From: Mya arenaria
Taxonomy: Eukaryota; Mollusca; Bivalvia; Myida; Myidae
Reading direction: 5' to 3'
Length of the DNA: 64,000 nucleotides
NCBI RefSeq assembly: GCF_026914265.1
Contig: NC_069136.1
Span: forward strand, 54,030,658-54,094,657
Shown here: piece by piece, positions 35,545-48,933 of the stretch
Numbering within the stretch: position 1 is the first letter of the stretch
Layout: every line of letters starts with the position of its first letter
Program-made: the position numbers and the translations under genes
The notes under the pieces: model-generated
Seen by the model: the letters and a program-made list of their open reading frames with translations, nothing else
Databases searched by the model: none
Told to the model about the DNA's origin: nothing

Positions 35545-37235
35545 TTTAAAATAATAAACATGTTTTACGGGATTCTGTCTCAATAAAATGTATATTTATA
35601 TTTATCATCCTACATTCCAGTTTCTACCACAAGAGTTGTAAATATTGAACAGAAAGGGCTTCATCTTCAAGATCAAAACTGCAAAAAATGGCCACCAACA
35701 ATAATGGGCCAGGACTGAGGAGTTCCAAGAAATGAGTATTCTTCAGCCCACAAATATCAGTGCTGCCCCGCTGCCCAAAACCAGGTTTGTTCTCTTTCTT
35801 AGTTTCCTGTTAACTTTATGGTTTCAGAACAATAGCCAGCATTCATATTAAAAATGAAATCCAAAACCTTCTACATTTTGTGTTGTTATGTAACACAACT
35901 AAAGCTAGGCAAATATTTTGCTAAGTTTTTAACTGCAACTTTAAATAGCATTGCTTTTGGTATTAACATTCAACAAAAACATATGGATGTTTCAATGCAT
36001 TTCAATAAATAATTGAATGTATTTACAATTATTCACAATTTCATATAATGTTAATTTTTTTTTAACTCTACAAGCTTACATTATTTCACAATATAATCTT
36101 TTTTTAGACATCATTTTGATATTTATTTCGCACAAAATACATGACCTATAAACAAGCCTTCCTAAAAATTAATAACATTTTTTCACTTTTTCTAACAAAA
36201 TTGCTTAACTCAATAGCTGAATAAAGGAATGAAATCATTACTTGTATATAAATACTTAATCTTAATTATTATTCATGCATCAATGTTTGATTTGTATAAC
36301 CTGATTCAGAATTGACATCAAATAGCAAATTACCTGTCAATTCACATTTCGAATAAAGCTTATGAAATCAACCTTGAAACCTAACAAATTCACCTCAGTT
36401 TAATGTTTAGAGTTATTTTATTTCTCATGTTTCATGTTATCAGGTCTTCAGTGCTACATTCACTTATCATGATATCATAACAAACTCCTTTCATATCTTT
36501 TTAGAGTGTTGCAACAAGTAAATGGACCTTGACAAATGTCCTCTATGTTAGAGCCAGTCCCTTACACAAGTGGCCTACTTTTGCACAGCTGAGGTTGTTA
36601 TCAAACGCAGCAGTAGGTATGAAATGCGGAAACTGTTCCAACTTGATCTTCAACAGTTGAGTTACTCCTCATCACAATACCTGAACTGAAAACAATCGGT
36701 GACGATCCTGCACTTCTCTTCTACCTCACAGTGCTCTTCCCTATAAACGCTAGAGGAAAGTTTGAAAATGAAAAACTTGTCATTGCAAGTGTGAAAGGAC
36801 CAATTGATTCTTAACGAAACAACCTGCCTCAATGCTTTAGCTGACACTACATCAAGTCAACACAAGGCAATTTGTTTTTCTCGCAACCTGACCGGTATGT
36901 CGAATCTGATCAAAATTGTACACAACCACTGGTCAAGAATATAGAAATACAAGTTGTATGATCAGTAACCTAAAATATTCTTGAATATTTGAACATAATA
37001 AAAGAGTATTTGTTAAAGTTATACATATTGTGTGTAGTGTAGGTAAGATCAATGTCAAGGTTATTTTGGCTAAAAAAAAGGAAAATGAGTCTTGATTCAT
37101 AACATCGATGAAATAGCAAGCCTTAAGTATAACTATTTTCGATGAAGTGATACATATATTTTGTGGTGATGTCATAACCTTGTTTCACTATTTTTGAAGA
37201 GAAAACACATGTTATAAATATTTTATCACATTCGT
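35545..37235. other. Intergenic DNA, nothing supported
   Basis: AT-rich, no gene recognised. Confidence 0.4.
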
Positions 37236-37239
37236 GTTT

Positions 37240-38090
37240 TTTTAGCTCGACTATTTTAAGAATAAGGTGGGCTATACTATTCCCTCTGGTGTCGGTGTCC
37301 GGTTCAAGTTTTAGGGCAGGTTGGGATTTTCACTTATAAGTCCAATACCCTTCATTCAATTGACTTAATACCTCACACAGTTGTTCAGGGCCATCATATA
37401 ATGGGAATAGATAACTCCTTTATACAAGTTATGGCCCCTGATTGACTATCAAACTTAGGTTAAAGTTTTAGGGAAGGTTGGGATATTTATTAATAACTTC
37501 TCTACCATTCGTTCATTTAACTTAATACTTGACACATTTGTTCAGGACCATCACACAATGAGGTTACATAACTCTGTATTATCCTCAATACAAGTTATAG
37601 CCCCTGATTGACTTAGGTTAAAGGTTTAGGGCAGGTTAAAGTTTTAGAACAAGTTGGGATTTTCACTAATAAGTCCAATACCCTTCATTCAATTGACTTA
37701 ATACTTTACACAGTTGTTCAGTGCCATCACATAATTAGGTAAGATAACTCCATATCATATTTTATTCACATAATGGCCCCTGATTGACTATGGAACTTAG
37801 GTTAAAATTTTAGGGCAGGTTGATATATTTATTGATAACTTCTATACCCTTCATTCATATTATCCTTAATATAAGTTATGGCCCCTGATTGACTTAGGTT
37901 AAAGTTTTAGGGCAAGTTGGGATTTTAATAAAAAAACTTCTATACCTTCATTCAATGCACTTAATACTTCGCAGAATTATTGACAACCATCTTACACTAA
38001 GGAACTTAACTTCATGTTAACCCTAAATACAAATTATTGCCCTTGAATGTTTTTTTTTCTTTTTAACTCTTCTTTTAATTTCTTTTGAAA
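37240..38090 (+). repeat. Degenerate tandem repeat (aggttaaagttttagggcag type)
   Basis: Starts with ttttagctcgactattttaa and aggtgggctatactattccc. About five imperfect units follow, with gttttagggcaggttgggat cores near 37305, 37455, 37640, 37805 and 37895, each followed by ttcattcaattgacttaata and a gcccctgattgact segment. This gene-proximal repeat style is familiar from bivalve genomes; the mobile element behind it is not identified. Confidence 0.7.
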
Positions 38091-38184
38091 GGCACATTTT
38101 TATATTCCTAACCACATTTTCATAAAGGGAAAACAAGATATTTGAATGACCTGTGTCATTGTTCGGGCGGGCTGGTGTTAGAGC

Positions 38185-38935
38185 AGCCTCAAAGTCACCT
38201 TATGTATCGAATAATTTTACCTAGGTTTGACATAAAGAGACCAAACTTGGTATATGCAAAGAGTTTATGGAGACCTTTTATGGGAATGCGTTTGAGGCCC
38301 CTATGATCAAGGTCAAGGTTACTATAAATAGAAAAAGGGTTGGTTTTGAATAACTTAAGTAAGGGTCTTCTAATTGGTACCAAATTTGGTATATAGGAAG
38401 AGTTTATAGAGACCTTTCCTGAGTTTGTCTTTTTGGCCCCGAGAGTTATGGTCTAGGTCAAAGTCAAAATAGAAATATGGTAAGTACTGAATAACTCAAG
38501 TAAGGGTTGACATAGTGTGACCAAACTTGGTATATAGGACAAGTTTATGCAGAGCTTTAATGGATGCTTTTTGCCCCCCTAGGGTCGTTGTCACTGTTAC
38601 TAAAAATAGATTACTGTTTCAGTTAAGGCTGACATACTGTGACCAAACTTGATATATGTAGGAAGAGTTTATAGCGCGGACACGAGTATGTATACTCTGA
38701 CATTTAAATATCTTGTGTGACTTTGATCTTTGAGTTATGGACCCTGGTCAATGTCACTGCTCATCGTCTCAATGAGGACAACATTTGTACCAAGCAATAT
38801 GGTAATCCATCAATGCATAAGTAAGTCATAGCACGGACACGAAATGTTACAGCCAGACGGACAGACAGACTGATGAAGTGTTTCTGTAATCCCCTCCCCA
38901 CTCCGTGGCGGGGGATTTGAAATTTGATATTTATA
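38185..38935 (+). repeat. ~140-bp tandem repeat (accaaacttggtatatagga type), four units
   Basis: Cores at about 38241, 38378, 38520 and 38641, each with agagtttatagagaccttt and ggtcaaggttacta-like segments. The block ends in cagacggacagacagactga and a short gc-rich hairpin (ccccactccgtggcggggg, about 38897-38915). A hairpin following tandem repeats suggests a second Helitron-like or satellite-bearing element. Confidence 0.65.
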
Positions 38936-39278
38936 AAATAGTGTACTTCCATTTTTGCCATTGTTGTGTTTTACCATTCTGTCAATATGTTAAGTTACAG
39001 TTGTGCCAATATCTTACAGTCACAATATATGACTTTACAGAATCGTAACATTATTTAATAACCTCATCATAATGATTACTTATCGTCCTATTGTTTTCTT
39101 AAATGTTCTGCAATTTCAATAATTATTTACAAAACATGTTCCTAAAATCAGAGACATTTGACAGTATTATAAGACTTCTCATTCAAGGTTTTGTCTATCT
39201 GAACACTGATGATTGCATAATGCTCTGTAGATATCACTATGCTTTTGCTAAGTTTAATTCCCATTAATGTTTAAATTA

Positions 39279-39512
39279 ATTTCTCATATGTACATATATT
39301 TAACAATGTTCTGTTTTTCAACATCTCACTTAAACAGTTACAAAATGTTAATTTACAAGAAATACTTGTATTTATATCACTATGTCGTTTTGCCAATTTC
39401 TCATATGTACATATATTTAACAATGTTCTGTTTTTCAACATCTCACTTAAACAGTTACAAAATGTTAATTTACAAGAAATACTTGTATTTATATCACTAT
39501 GTCATTTTGCCA
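39279..39512 (+). repeat. 117-bp tandem duplication
   Basis: ttctcatatgtacatatatt at 39281 recurs at 39398, with only about one base different over the whole unit. It creates a 117-codon open frame with an exact internal peptide repeat, which is not a gene. Confidence 0.95.
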
Positions 39513-39540
39513 TGTCACCCTTCTTTACTACCTGTTATGC

Positions 39541-39910
39541 TTAAAGCTGCACTCTCACAGATTTACCATTTGTACAACTTTTTTTATTGTTTGTCTTGGA
39601 AAGCGCAAATTTTGTGTTAATATCCGCAAACAAATGATTTAAGATTACTGACAAAAGATCAAATCACAGATTTTCATATTTTCATTTGAAAATTAATGTC
39701 TTATGGCTTAAGCTGTTACTAACAGTTTAAGAAAATTGCATAAAACATCAATTTTTGAACTTAAGTATAAAAATCTGCAATCTTTTTTTGTCAGCAGTCT
39801 TATATAACTGGTTTCAATGGATTTTCGCAAAATATCTATATATTCGCTCGTTCTAAGTCAAAAAATGAAAAAGTTGTCAAAACGTTCAATCTGTGAGAGT
39901 GCAGCTTTAA
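39541..39910. mobile_element. MITE family A, complete reference copy
   Basis: 370 bp with perfect 20-bp terminal inverted repeats (ttaaagctgcactctcacag). A second inverted pair around 39690-39770 gives strong foldback potential. It is the best preserved copy and was used to recognise those at 1-1550, 15714-16038 and 53514-53583. Confidence 0.93.
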
Positions 39911-39911
39911 C

Positions 39912-42410
39912 TCTGATGAATATATCATTAAATGTCTCTTTTATAGGCACTGACTCTCCATTTACAAACATTAGAATTCATAATGCTTAAAAAAGTATGC
40001 CTGTTTCAACTTCTCAACTTACCCTGCTTTTTTGCATGACCCTTAACCATTCTATTGTGTGTTGTTGTTTTTCATTTTCGTGATTTATGACTTTTCAAAC
40101 TTTAAAAAATAATGGCCTTTTGGCTATCAACCATATCAGCAATGCTTATACTGATAATATAAAACTCCAGGCATATCATTTATAGTTTTGGGTTTAACAA
40201 CTTTCAACTTTTAAGTTAGTAAATCATTTAACAAATATACCTATTTTCAACCCAATTCATTCCAACATAACAACTGAAACTGAGTCTTTTTAAGCCCCCC
40301 CCCCATGTAAAAGATATTTATCACCCTATAAATAGTTTCATTCAAATACTGTGCATTTGCATACTAGGTACATATTACTAGGTTTTCATGCATTTTCATT
40401 TATATTCTTTTCTTTCATATCTGTTCTATTTCATTGCTTATGAAATAGTGGCAGCAATTATTTTAGTATTGTATTAATTTGTCTGTGTGCATTCTTATTC
40501 CAAGTATTGGTCATAATGTATATGTCGCACTTACACCAAATTATAACAAATATTCTTTCTATTGTTTATTACATTTCAGTACAACTCTACCATTCCCAGC
40601 ATACATACTACCTCTGTATATTTTGTAATCATGCTTATTACTCTTTGTTGTATAAAAAATGTATATATAATGTCATGTTGCTCATGTTCTTTCTTGTTTG
40701 TACATATGTTCTCATTTCAGTAATACTCAATGCAGTATTTATTCTTATATTTCAATGTCATATTTTAAAGAATTGAGAAGTTTTACAGGCAAAATAACAT
40801 TAACACATTTCCACCAAACTTTGTACAAATGCTTCACTTTTCATGTATTAAAACATATTCCTCACTTCATTTCATTGTAACCTATAATTTTCAGCACTTT
40901 CTTCATAAATCTTTTGTGTCATTATATTTCCATACACATTAAGTGATCAACTTCCTAGTCATTCCACTATCAACCTGCATCACATTCTACTCATCATTCT
41001 TATATCTTATGCCTTAAAGGTGCATAATGCATGATGATTACATAATGTTTATTACCTATAAGTGTCAGTATATGCTAAACTTGTTTCCTTTGTTTAAAAC
41101 ATCCTGCATGCCTATAAATCATCTATGCCACAGAACAAGGAAAATGACATTAATGATGATGATCAGACTTCTTTCTTTCAGCTCATGTATAACCAACTTC
41201 TTTTAGTTTATGTTAAATGTATTTTTTTAATTGTGTTAAAATCTGTTACATAAGCAAACAGTTTTATGTGTTTTTCAGTTAGAAACAATGGCTTTGTAAC
41301 ACTTATTTATAACGGTCAACTTGTTTCGCGGATTATTAGCCAAAAGTAAACATTGTTTTAAGCAGATGTCCTTAATTAGTTTTTTGGATAAACCTTTGGT
41401 GCTACTCTTGTTTAAAGTCAACATTTCACCAAAGTACTTCAAATTCTCAACGTTTCGAACTTTGCCCAGAATTTACCAAATCATGTTGGCATATTTAACA
41501 TTTCAGCTATCATATCAGCCACTCCAAAAGAAAACCACCACTGTGGCCATGTTGTCTTTTATAAATGTGTGTATATTGATACAGTTCATGAATAAAGTTA
41601 TTTGATACAATTATGGTTTCTGTCCTAGATATACCATCAGTTGTACAATTGTTATTGTGTTAAGTTTTATTTTCATTTCAAAACAACAGCCCAATTCTGT
41701 CATCTTTTAAGTAACTTCATTTCACTGACATTTACAATCAATGTTAGTCCTCACTTTATTTACTTCGTTCTGACCCTACATATAGACTTGCATAACCAAT
41801 AGTTGGCCCGCGCTAACATCCAATTGCTGCATCTTGCAGCAACTTTTGTACTTGTTAGTATACATAAATCATCGCAAGGATCGATGTGATAGCTAGAACG
41901 TTATAAGTGGGAATAACCAAGGTAACAAACTGATGTTCTTCCCCATATAAGATATAAAACAATATAGATCAAATCTTTTCATATCATGACATTATGATTT
42001 TAATTTAGTAATGTATGTGTTTTAGAACGACGCACCAACATAATTCATATTCGAAAACTGTAATAGTGTTATGACAAATACAGAGCCCACAGCCAGGCCC
42101 CAGTATCACTTTAATTACTTTTGTGCATTCACAATTTCAACCTGAACTCATTTTACCACATGATCATAACATGGTTAAGAAATTGTACATGTTTTAAAAA
42201 GCGCATCCACTCATATAATATATTTATACAAATATTTCATCAATTTCTTAAACAAAGAGGAAAAAAAGTACTTGAGTCCAAGTTATTATCTTTGTGTTCT
42301 TAAGTATATTGTGTGCTAAAGATATTTTTTTGAGAATATTAAGCAATGACGTGTTTCGATATTATGTAGAAAAAAATGCGCTCTTCACAACAGAAGTGAT
42401 TTTAATCCTA
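39912..42410. other. Intergenic DNA, nothing supported
   Basis: Very AT-rich. ORFs up to 94 codons are rich in Leu, Ile, Tyr and His and look like chance frames. Confidence 0.4.
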
Positions 42411-42413
42411 ACA

Positions 42414-42675
42414 TGCTTAAATGGGGAAAAATGAGTTGAGCTTGAGGTTGAGAAATGATGAGTAATTTTCTTTGTATTTGGCCTGATCCAATTATTCTCT
42501 TCCAGTGTCAAGTACTAACTCAAATCAGTACATCGTCTTTATCATGTGTTACTCCTAACATGGGAAAAATGAGTTGAACTAGAAGTTGAGAAATGATAGA
42601 TATTTGGGGCCTGGTCCAATTGTTCCCTACTATTGCCAAGTACTAACTCAATCGTCTTCATCATGTGTGAACTGT
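42414..42675 (+). repeat. Diverged two-unit tandem duplication, ~140 bp
   Basis: gggaaaaatgagttgagctt (~42423) recurs as gggaaaaatgagttgaacta (~42560). Both are followed by gttgagaaatgat, ggcctgatccaatt or its variant, and caagtactaactcaa. Confidence 0.8.
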
Positions 42676-43910
42676 AAATCGAAAAAGGTAAAATTTAAAA
42701 TCTCAAATTTTGTTGTGCCATTATGGTAAAATTTCATTTATGTATGAAACAAATTAGAATCATTGTTAAAAATTCTTCGTGTCTTACATAAGATCTGCCA
42801 TCGTCATTGCCGAATTATACAAAAAATGAACTGTTTGTAGCAATCATATTATAAATAAAAAAATGAACATGTAAAACAAAGTAAACAAAACTGTTACTGA
42901 TATGTGAGCATCGTTGGCAACCGCGGTACTTTTCCGTTACACTTCATACATACCGTGGGACAAACGACTGACACAAATCTCGTTTAAATGAATATGCATG
43001 AGGCAGGAGAGACAACTATACTTCCAATGAATCTGCATGTAATACTTAAGTATTGTTCAATATCGTGTACTGAAAAGACGGACAGTAAATCGCTTTCAAC
43101 CGTAATGCATCTGGTACTTTGCGAAAACCAATGAAACTGCCTCATTATTTTTTCATGATAACAATATTTTCGTAGCGAAATTGCCCACGGTACACAACGA
43201 AGCATAGCGTAGTGTGTATCGGTGTAATCCGACGATGATATGAAAGGTTATATTAAAAGGGTTATGAGTACTAAACAGATAATAGACTAAGATGGAACTT
43301 TTGGACATTTAATATAAGGAAACAGTTTTTTTTATGATTTCTTACTGACTATCTAACAGACTTGCCATCTTTTATTTCTTTAATTTCCAAGGTAATTCGA
43401 ATCATCCTCAAAAAACCTTTTTTAATTTCCATTGTTTACGAGAAACTTTCGTGAGAAAAACTCGTAAAAATGTTTAATGTCAAAAAAAGACGGAAAAGTT
43501 TTTTTTTAAATATACTTAACTAGCGTAAGATGAACTTTAATACATCGAGCATGAAAAAAATAGCACAGCCACTCCTTTCAATGTCCTTAATGTAACATAC
43601 TAGATCAGCATAGCCTTCTGTACTTTCTCCCGTAATGGGTTCATGTGTATATTTGGCATTATAGCACATTGAATGTTGGAACGTGAGGATTGCTTTTTAC
43701 ATATCTCATTCTACAAATAAACTTAAAATATTTATATTTTCGTTATTATGTGTGTTGAATGTTTATTTTTAACGTCAGTGTAATGTTTCCACTACACCTT
43801 GCATGCGGCGCTTATCGATGGATCCATACATTTCATGTCATACCTTTTTTGTGACGCATGTATACATGAATTTGAGGCCTTATTTTGAGAAAGGTATATA
43901 CATGTTATTA

Positions 43911-44160
43911 TGCGATGGCACCATTTAAAAATGCCAAACTTATATTTTTGAACTTTTTCAGGAGATACAAAAACAATATAAAATGTCATATACAATGACA
44001 TGAAGGTTCGGGTTTTTCTGACCAGTAAACTCAATTTCTATTGGCTGTTAAGTCCGGTGTTTTCAGAAAAGGCGGCAAACTAAAATATGTTAATAAAAAG
44101 ATGAAAACCCCGAAATAGCAAAAAATGTAGGTTCGGCTTTTTTAAATGGTGCCATCGAAT
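43911..44160. repeat. Inverted repeat pair, foldback candidate
   Basis: The segment at 43911-43935 (core cgatggcaccatttaaaaa) is almost exactly the reverse complement of 44134-44160. About 200 bp of unrelated DNA lies between. Possibly a small foldback transposon; no target duplication identified. Confidence 0.6.
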
Positions 44161-44169
44161 GGATACACC

Positions 44170-45425
44170 GTGGCCGTGTTTTAAAACACTTATCGAGGCT
44201 ATGCTCATAAAAGCCAAACGCGCGTAAATTTACTAAACTACACAACGCCACAAAACAATATACTTCCTTCGCATCACGCAGATTATTTTGTTTTTGACAG
44301 ATATTGGAATAGCTTTTTTACGTCAAGTGTGTTTAAAAAATAACTGCGAACCATTACGTCGGTGATCAACGAAGCTCTTGCTCTAAGATAAAATGTTAAA
44401 AAATGATTAAGAGAATCAGAACGGAATGCAAGACACAGCCACTTTACTGGCCCCGCACGTGCACGAGGGTCAGATTTCCCGGCCCGTACCGGAAACACAC
44501 GACAGATACTTACATATCTAAAAAAGGGATAATCAAAGACAACAACATCCCATCTCAAAAATGGATACTGCCAAAGGCTATAGAGACCTACAGCATTATA
44601 AAAAATATTGCATGAAGTGTCATCAATGCGGAAATAATCCAAACAAAGAAATCAGATTATGAATTGCGTATCATCTAGTGTAACACGAGGCTATAATTCA
44701 TGTTCAGAATTTGAAGAAAAATACCATCATTGAAAACTTTGTTGTTTATTTGTACATTTACTTATGATGTAAACTTTGTTGAAAACATTTTATTACTTAT
44801 AACGAAAGTCACGTGATGTCATTCAAGGGGTTATTTATTGTACGCAGTCATACGATTACGTGAGTAATAAAATAACATCGCATTTTGCTTTATTCGCACT
44901 ATTTTTTGTCCAAGAAAGTAATTTTGTTGACAAACTCTCGAATATGAAGTGCCGTTTAACATTTCAAGTTCAATGACAGTGTTTAAAATCAAACAAAGCA
45001 CTTTTTTCAGTAAATTGTCGTATTTCATTTTTGGTACGTCGCAGTGCTATAAAATTCAGTAAAATTGTCGTATTTCATTATTTGTTCGGCGCAGTGATAT
45101 AGAATAAATGGTAAAGTGTAGTGAACTTTTTTCCCGTATAACCAAATGACATTTTCGTCGTCTCTTTCAGACTGGCAAGAGGAAAGATCAGCATACTAAT
45201 AAATTTATAGGTAAACCCCAAGTACTTTAATTATTAGGGATCCCAACTCTATCTGCAGAGGAAGAAATACAATTCCGAGTACTAAACGCACAAACTTTTT
45301 AAAGGTGTGATGCAGTTATTGTTTGAATCTATAAAACAAAGTCTGTCGGAGAAAATAAAACTTCAATGGAGTCGAACACCACCTCCTTTCAGCTACTTCG
45401 ATGGTTTTATCGAAATATTGCCTGT
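44170..45425. other. Intergenic DNA with a 119-codon unrecognised minus-strand ORF and a short duplication
   Basis: The ORF at 44283-44642 has no recognised domain. Near 45010-45110, gtaaattgtcgtatttcatt and its neighbours occur twice about 56 bp apart. Confidence 0.35.
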
Positions 45426-46119
45426 AATGGATTTAATGTAATATACAGGGTTTATACATGGTATTCTTCAACGCACATGTTGGTTTACTGTCAGGCGTGA
45501 TTGCAATACAACACAAGTATTTTGAGAACCAAATATCTAAAGAGTTATAGTATGCGTAAAACGTTCAGACGATTTGAGGTCCAAGTATCGCGTACCAAAA
45601 GGGATTTTCGGGGATATGACTTATGAAATGCGATCAATTACACCAGCCACAAAACTGAAGCAACTTCGATGGTTGATGTCGTATCACCAACATCATTGAC
45701 AGACTCGGTTCATGGTAGCTTAATAAATTTCACAGTAGTTTTCTCTCCCCCAGTACGAGGATCAGTGCATATAAGAAACAATTATAAACCACTTTCTTGG
45801 AAAAAATTGAGAGTGAAAGTAGCCCGATTGAATTACTTTGTTAATTTATAGTCAGTAAAAGGTTTATTCACATTAAATGTACTCGTTAAAGAAGAGACAG
45901 CTAGTTTTGTGTTCGAAATATCGATCTTTATCCTGCACTCGGTACGTTGATACTTTTACCATTAAGAACTCAATGTTGTTTTTTAACTTGACTTTATATA
46001 ATTCTTATATCCCTTTTCTCAATTGTTACGAAACCGATAGTTTATAGAATCACGCCTAAGTCTGTTTCCTGTGTAGAACCAGAACTGAAGTCAAATTTGG
46101 CAGGCCATGAGAAGGAACA

Positions 46120-46180
46120 CGTAGTAGGGAACGAACCCGGAAAACTATACCACTAGACCACTAGACCACTTTCATCAATC
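46120..46180 (-). other. tRNA-derived sequence (SINE head or tRNA pseudogene)
   Basis: On the minus strand, a TGGTCTAGTGG-like A box and a gggttcgttccc-like B box (one substitution from GGTTCGATCCC) lie at tRNA-like spacing. The third copy at 62205-62275 has an intact B box. A short duplicated ccactagac unit is present. Confidence 0.55.
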
Positions 46181-46938
46181 TACGTCTGCTTACAGTCCGT
46201 TTTATTTTTATCTCAGTGTTTTTGGTCACAATGAGCTTTTATCAATTTATCAAAAATGGGCTCAAACAAGACATGACATATTCTAATATTCATGATGGCG
46301 GCACATACTGTACTAAAAGGCAAACCACCGGTGGCGAAAAAGATTCTATAGTGCCCTTGACAACCTTTCTGCTATTTTTTTTTGATAGGCAAACATTAAC
46401 TATTCCACTGCTAGTCTTAAATTGCTGTATAAACTTTCCCGCGACATCTGTCCAGCTCGTTTGTATATACTTATTTAAGTCTCGGTCTCTTTAATGGAAC
46501 GAAACGTTAATAAATGCTATAATTGCGTAACACTGCGTTTAATGCCATTGGAAGATCTTCATATGCTCTCTGGAAAATATCCGCATTTCTTATTCCATAT
46601 GAAATAAAAACGTTTTTAAATCAGCGCTAAACCCGCTGTTTCCAACTCGGGTGAAACAAGGAAAGTAAGGCACAGACAAATAAAAAGCGTTCACTCGACG
46701 ATGGATTTTGTACCTTTGTAGTTTTCGAGTATTCAAATAATTTACATTTCATTTTACTCCGGGAACAATCTACATTGCCGACATTATGTTACGGTTTGTA
46801 AAGTTTAGGACTTTTCAAGACATTCAAATAATAAAACGAAAATTTAAATCAAACTTCCATTATCAGCCGTACTTTTGAATTCCGTAGATTTTCAAAGAGA
46901 AAGCAATAACACTACAATTAAAAATATGTGTTTTACAC

Positions 46939-47140
46939 GGGATTCCCCTCGCGTTTACATACCCGCCATATTACAATAGGGGTTCTTAGAAGCGATTGTT
47001 TAAGTTATCTACGTACAGGTGACATCAGTATTATATCTTAACCACCGTTCAATCAATGCATGCGCTTTTTACATAGGAACACATAGTGAAATTGCGTGGA
47101 CGAATTTGGATATAAATATACGTAGTTTGCTGGGTAAGTG
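46939..47140 (+). promoter_or_regulatory. Candidate promoter and first splice donor of the right TNF ligand gene
   Basis: The complement of GGGGAATCCC occurs as gggattcccc at 46939-46948 in a well conserved ttttacacgggattcccctc block. TATAAATA is at 47111-47118 and GTAAGTG at 47134-47140. All are retained in the left and third copies. An intron from 47134 to the tttcag acceptor ending at 49614 would join a non-coding first exon to the coding exon. Confidence 0.5.
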
Positions 47141-47328
47141 CTTTAACTTACGTTTGTTGATTAATGGATATTTAAAAAAACAACACTTATTTTTGCTATT
47201 TTTGATTCATTATTAATAAAACTAAATTACTTCAAAACTTTTAAAGGGCATTTACCTTATGTTTTGTTCAGAGTATTAAGCAGAAGAAATCGGTCGGCAT
47301 CATCGATATTATAATAAGTTGGTTAAGA

Positions 47329-47375
47329 CATCAGCTGCCACCACTGCCACTGCCACTACCCCCACCACCAACACC

Positions 47376-47468
<93 letters not shown>

Positions 47469-47472
47469 GCTG

Positions 47473-47506
<34 letters not shown>

Positions 47507-47709
47507 TACTACTACTACTACTGCTACTACTACTACTACTACAATTACTACTTCTACTACTTCTACCACCACCACCACCACCACCACCACTACTTCTACT
47601 GCCGCCACTACTACTACTACTACTACTACTACTATTACTACTTCTACTACTTCTACCACCACCACCACCACCACCACCACCACCACCACCACTACTACTA
47701 CTACTATTA
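47329..47709. repeat. ACT/ACC/GCT trinucleotide microsatellite
   Basis: About 380 bp of (ACT)n and (ACC)n with tct, gct and att interruptions. It contains an internal duplication of a ~110-bp stretch (tactacttctactacttcta recurring near 47545 and 47635). It lies in the putative first intron, in the same place as the left-arm array. Polythreonine and polyvaline frames are not genes. Confidence 0.97.
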
Positions 47710-48370
47710 ACGACGACTTGAAATAATATTAATACTGATAATAAACATGATAATTTTTCATTATAGAAATGCTATTTTTATAAGCAGTAAAAGAAAATAA
47801 TTTTAATAATTATGTGTATCCTTGAATCTTTTTATATACAGTTACATGTTTATACTTCGCATTCTTTCATTATACATTATATTATGAGTACTATGTGCAT
47901 TAAACTATGTAAACACAAGTTGGTTATCAACTTATCATTGAGACGGTTCACATGTTATCGAATTGTGATCACATTAAGACTATTAATTGTTTTGTGGTTT
48001 TGCAAACAATATGAAACCCGGACCGATAACTTTGAACTTATTAATTGCGACGTGGTTTGGACGCCATAATACACTTCGCTAACTGTCGCACCTTGCTACA
48101 ATACCAATTTAGATGCAGAATAAATCTTGTGTTTTTGCTTAGCGTTTTCTATGTAAAATAATGAACAGTAGTTCTTCGAAACCGAAAACAATCACTTTCC
48201 TAATAATCACTTATCAAACATCGAGTTCGGTATTTGATATGTCATCTGAGATACATGACATTCGCTATTGAGCAAATATAGTTTGTGTATATTTTACGAG
48301 TTGGCGACCGAGATAAGTTGTTTGTAAACAAACCGTAGCTTCTAGGCCAAGTGTTATCAGGTGACATGCT

Positions 48371-48455
48371 ATACAGTCGAAACTCGTTACGTCGAAGTAA
48401 CCCGGACCTAGAAAAATACTTTCAGATAAGGTACATTCGACATTTTCGAAAAACA
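48371..48455 (+). mobile_element. Single terminus of a family D-like transposon
   Basis: tacagtcgaaactcgttacg matches the end of the MITE at 30001-30175 in type. It sits exactly where the right arm departs from the left arm and begins about 1.2 kb of additional sequence. The other terminus was not recognised. Confidence 0.5.
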
Positions 48456-48933
48456 AAATATGTTAAAGCACCTAACCCAGAATAGTTTAGTCCAAAGTAT
48501 GTATGATGTTTACATCCGCAATTGAGCCGGTCTTGTAGTACATTTCCGTCGTGAACAAACAAACTCATTAAAGTGTTTCACACAACTGAATTGTTCTTCT
48601 AGACGTTAACGAGTAACACTTATATCAGTAGTGCTTTAACTTATCTCTCATTAAGAAACTGTCAACCCTGAACTTTCATCAAAGATGGCGTCCTACTTTC
48701 TACACGGAAAATCGACAACCTTTAGAGAACCGAAATAAAAGTAACAGACTATTTAATTCACGTGTATTCATTAAGCTAACACGAATATAAGAAAGACACA
48801 TATTTAGTATAATAAACAACAATAGAACATTACATAATCGTGATATAATTCACAGCAATATAGAACACACTCGAAAAAAACATTCAAGCACCACAAAACA
48901 TACAACTTTATAATTTGAAGAATGTAGTAATAC

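Larger units (their letters stand above)
45427..48380 (+). repeat. Direct segmental repeat, first copy (partner 61530-64000)
   Basis: Nearly continuous high similarity to 61530-64000, offset about 16.1 kb. Examples are gcgtaaaacgttcagacgat at ~45555 and ~61651, the NF-kB block, and cgagataagttgtttgtaaa at ~48309 and ~63942. It covers the upstream half of a TNF ligand locus. By eye it is much closer to the third copy than to the left arm, so this tandem duplication is younger than the inverted one. Confidence 0.93.

Noticed and set aside
39267-39620. 117-codon ORF with an exact internal repeat
   Set aside because: Produced by a 117-bp tandem duplication of AT-rich DNA running into a MITE.
47309-47726. 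Polythreonine and polyvaline ORFs; likewise polyserine/polyvaline at 13166-13619 and polythreonine at 63371-63580
   Set aside because: Trinucleotide microsatellites in the putative first introns of the ligand genes.
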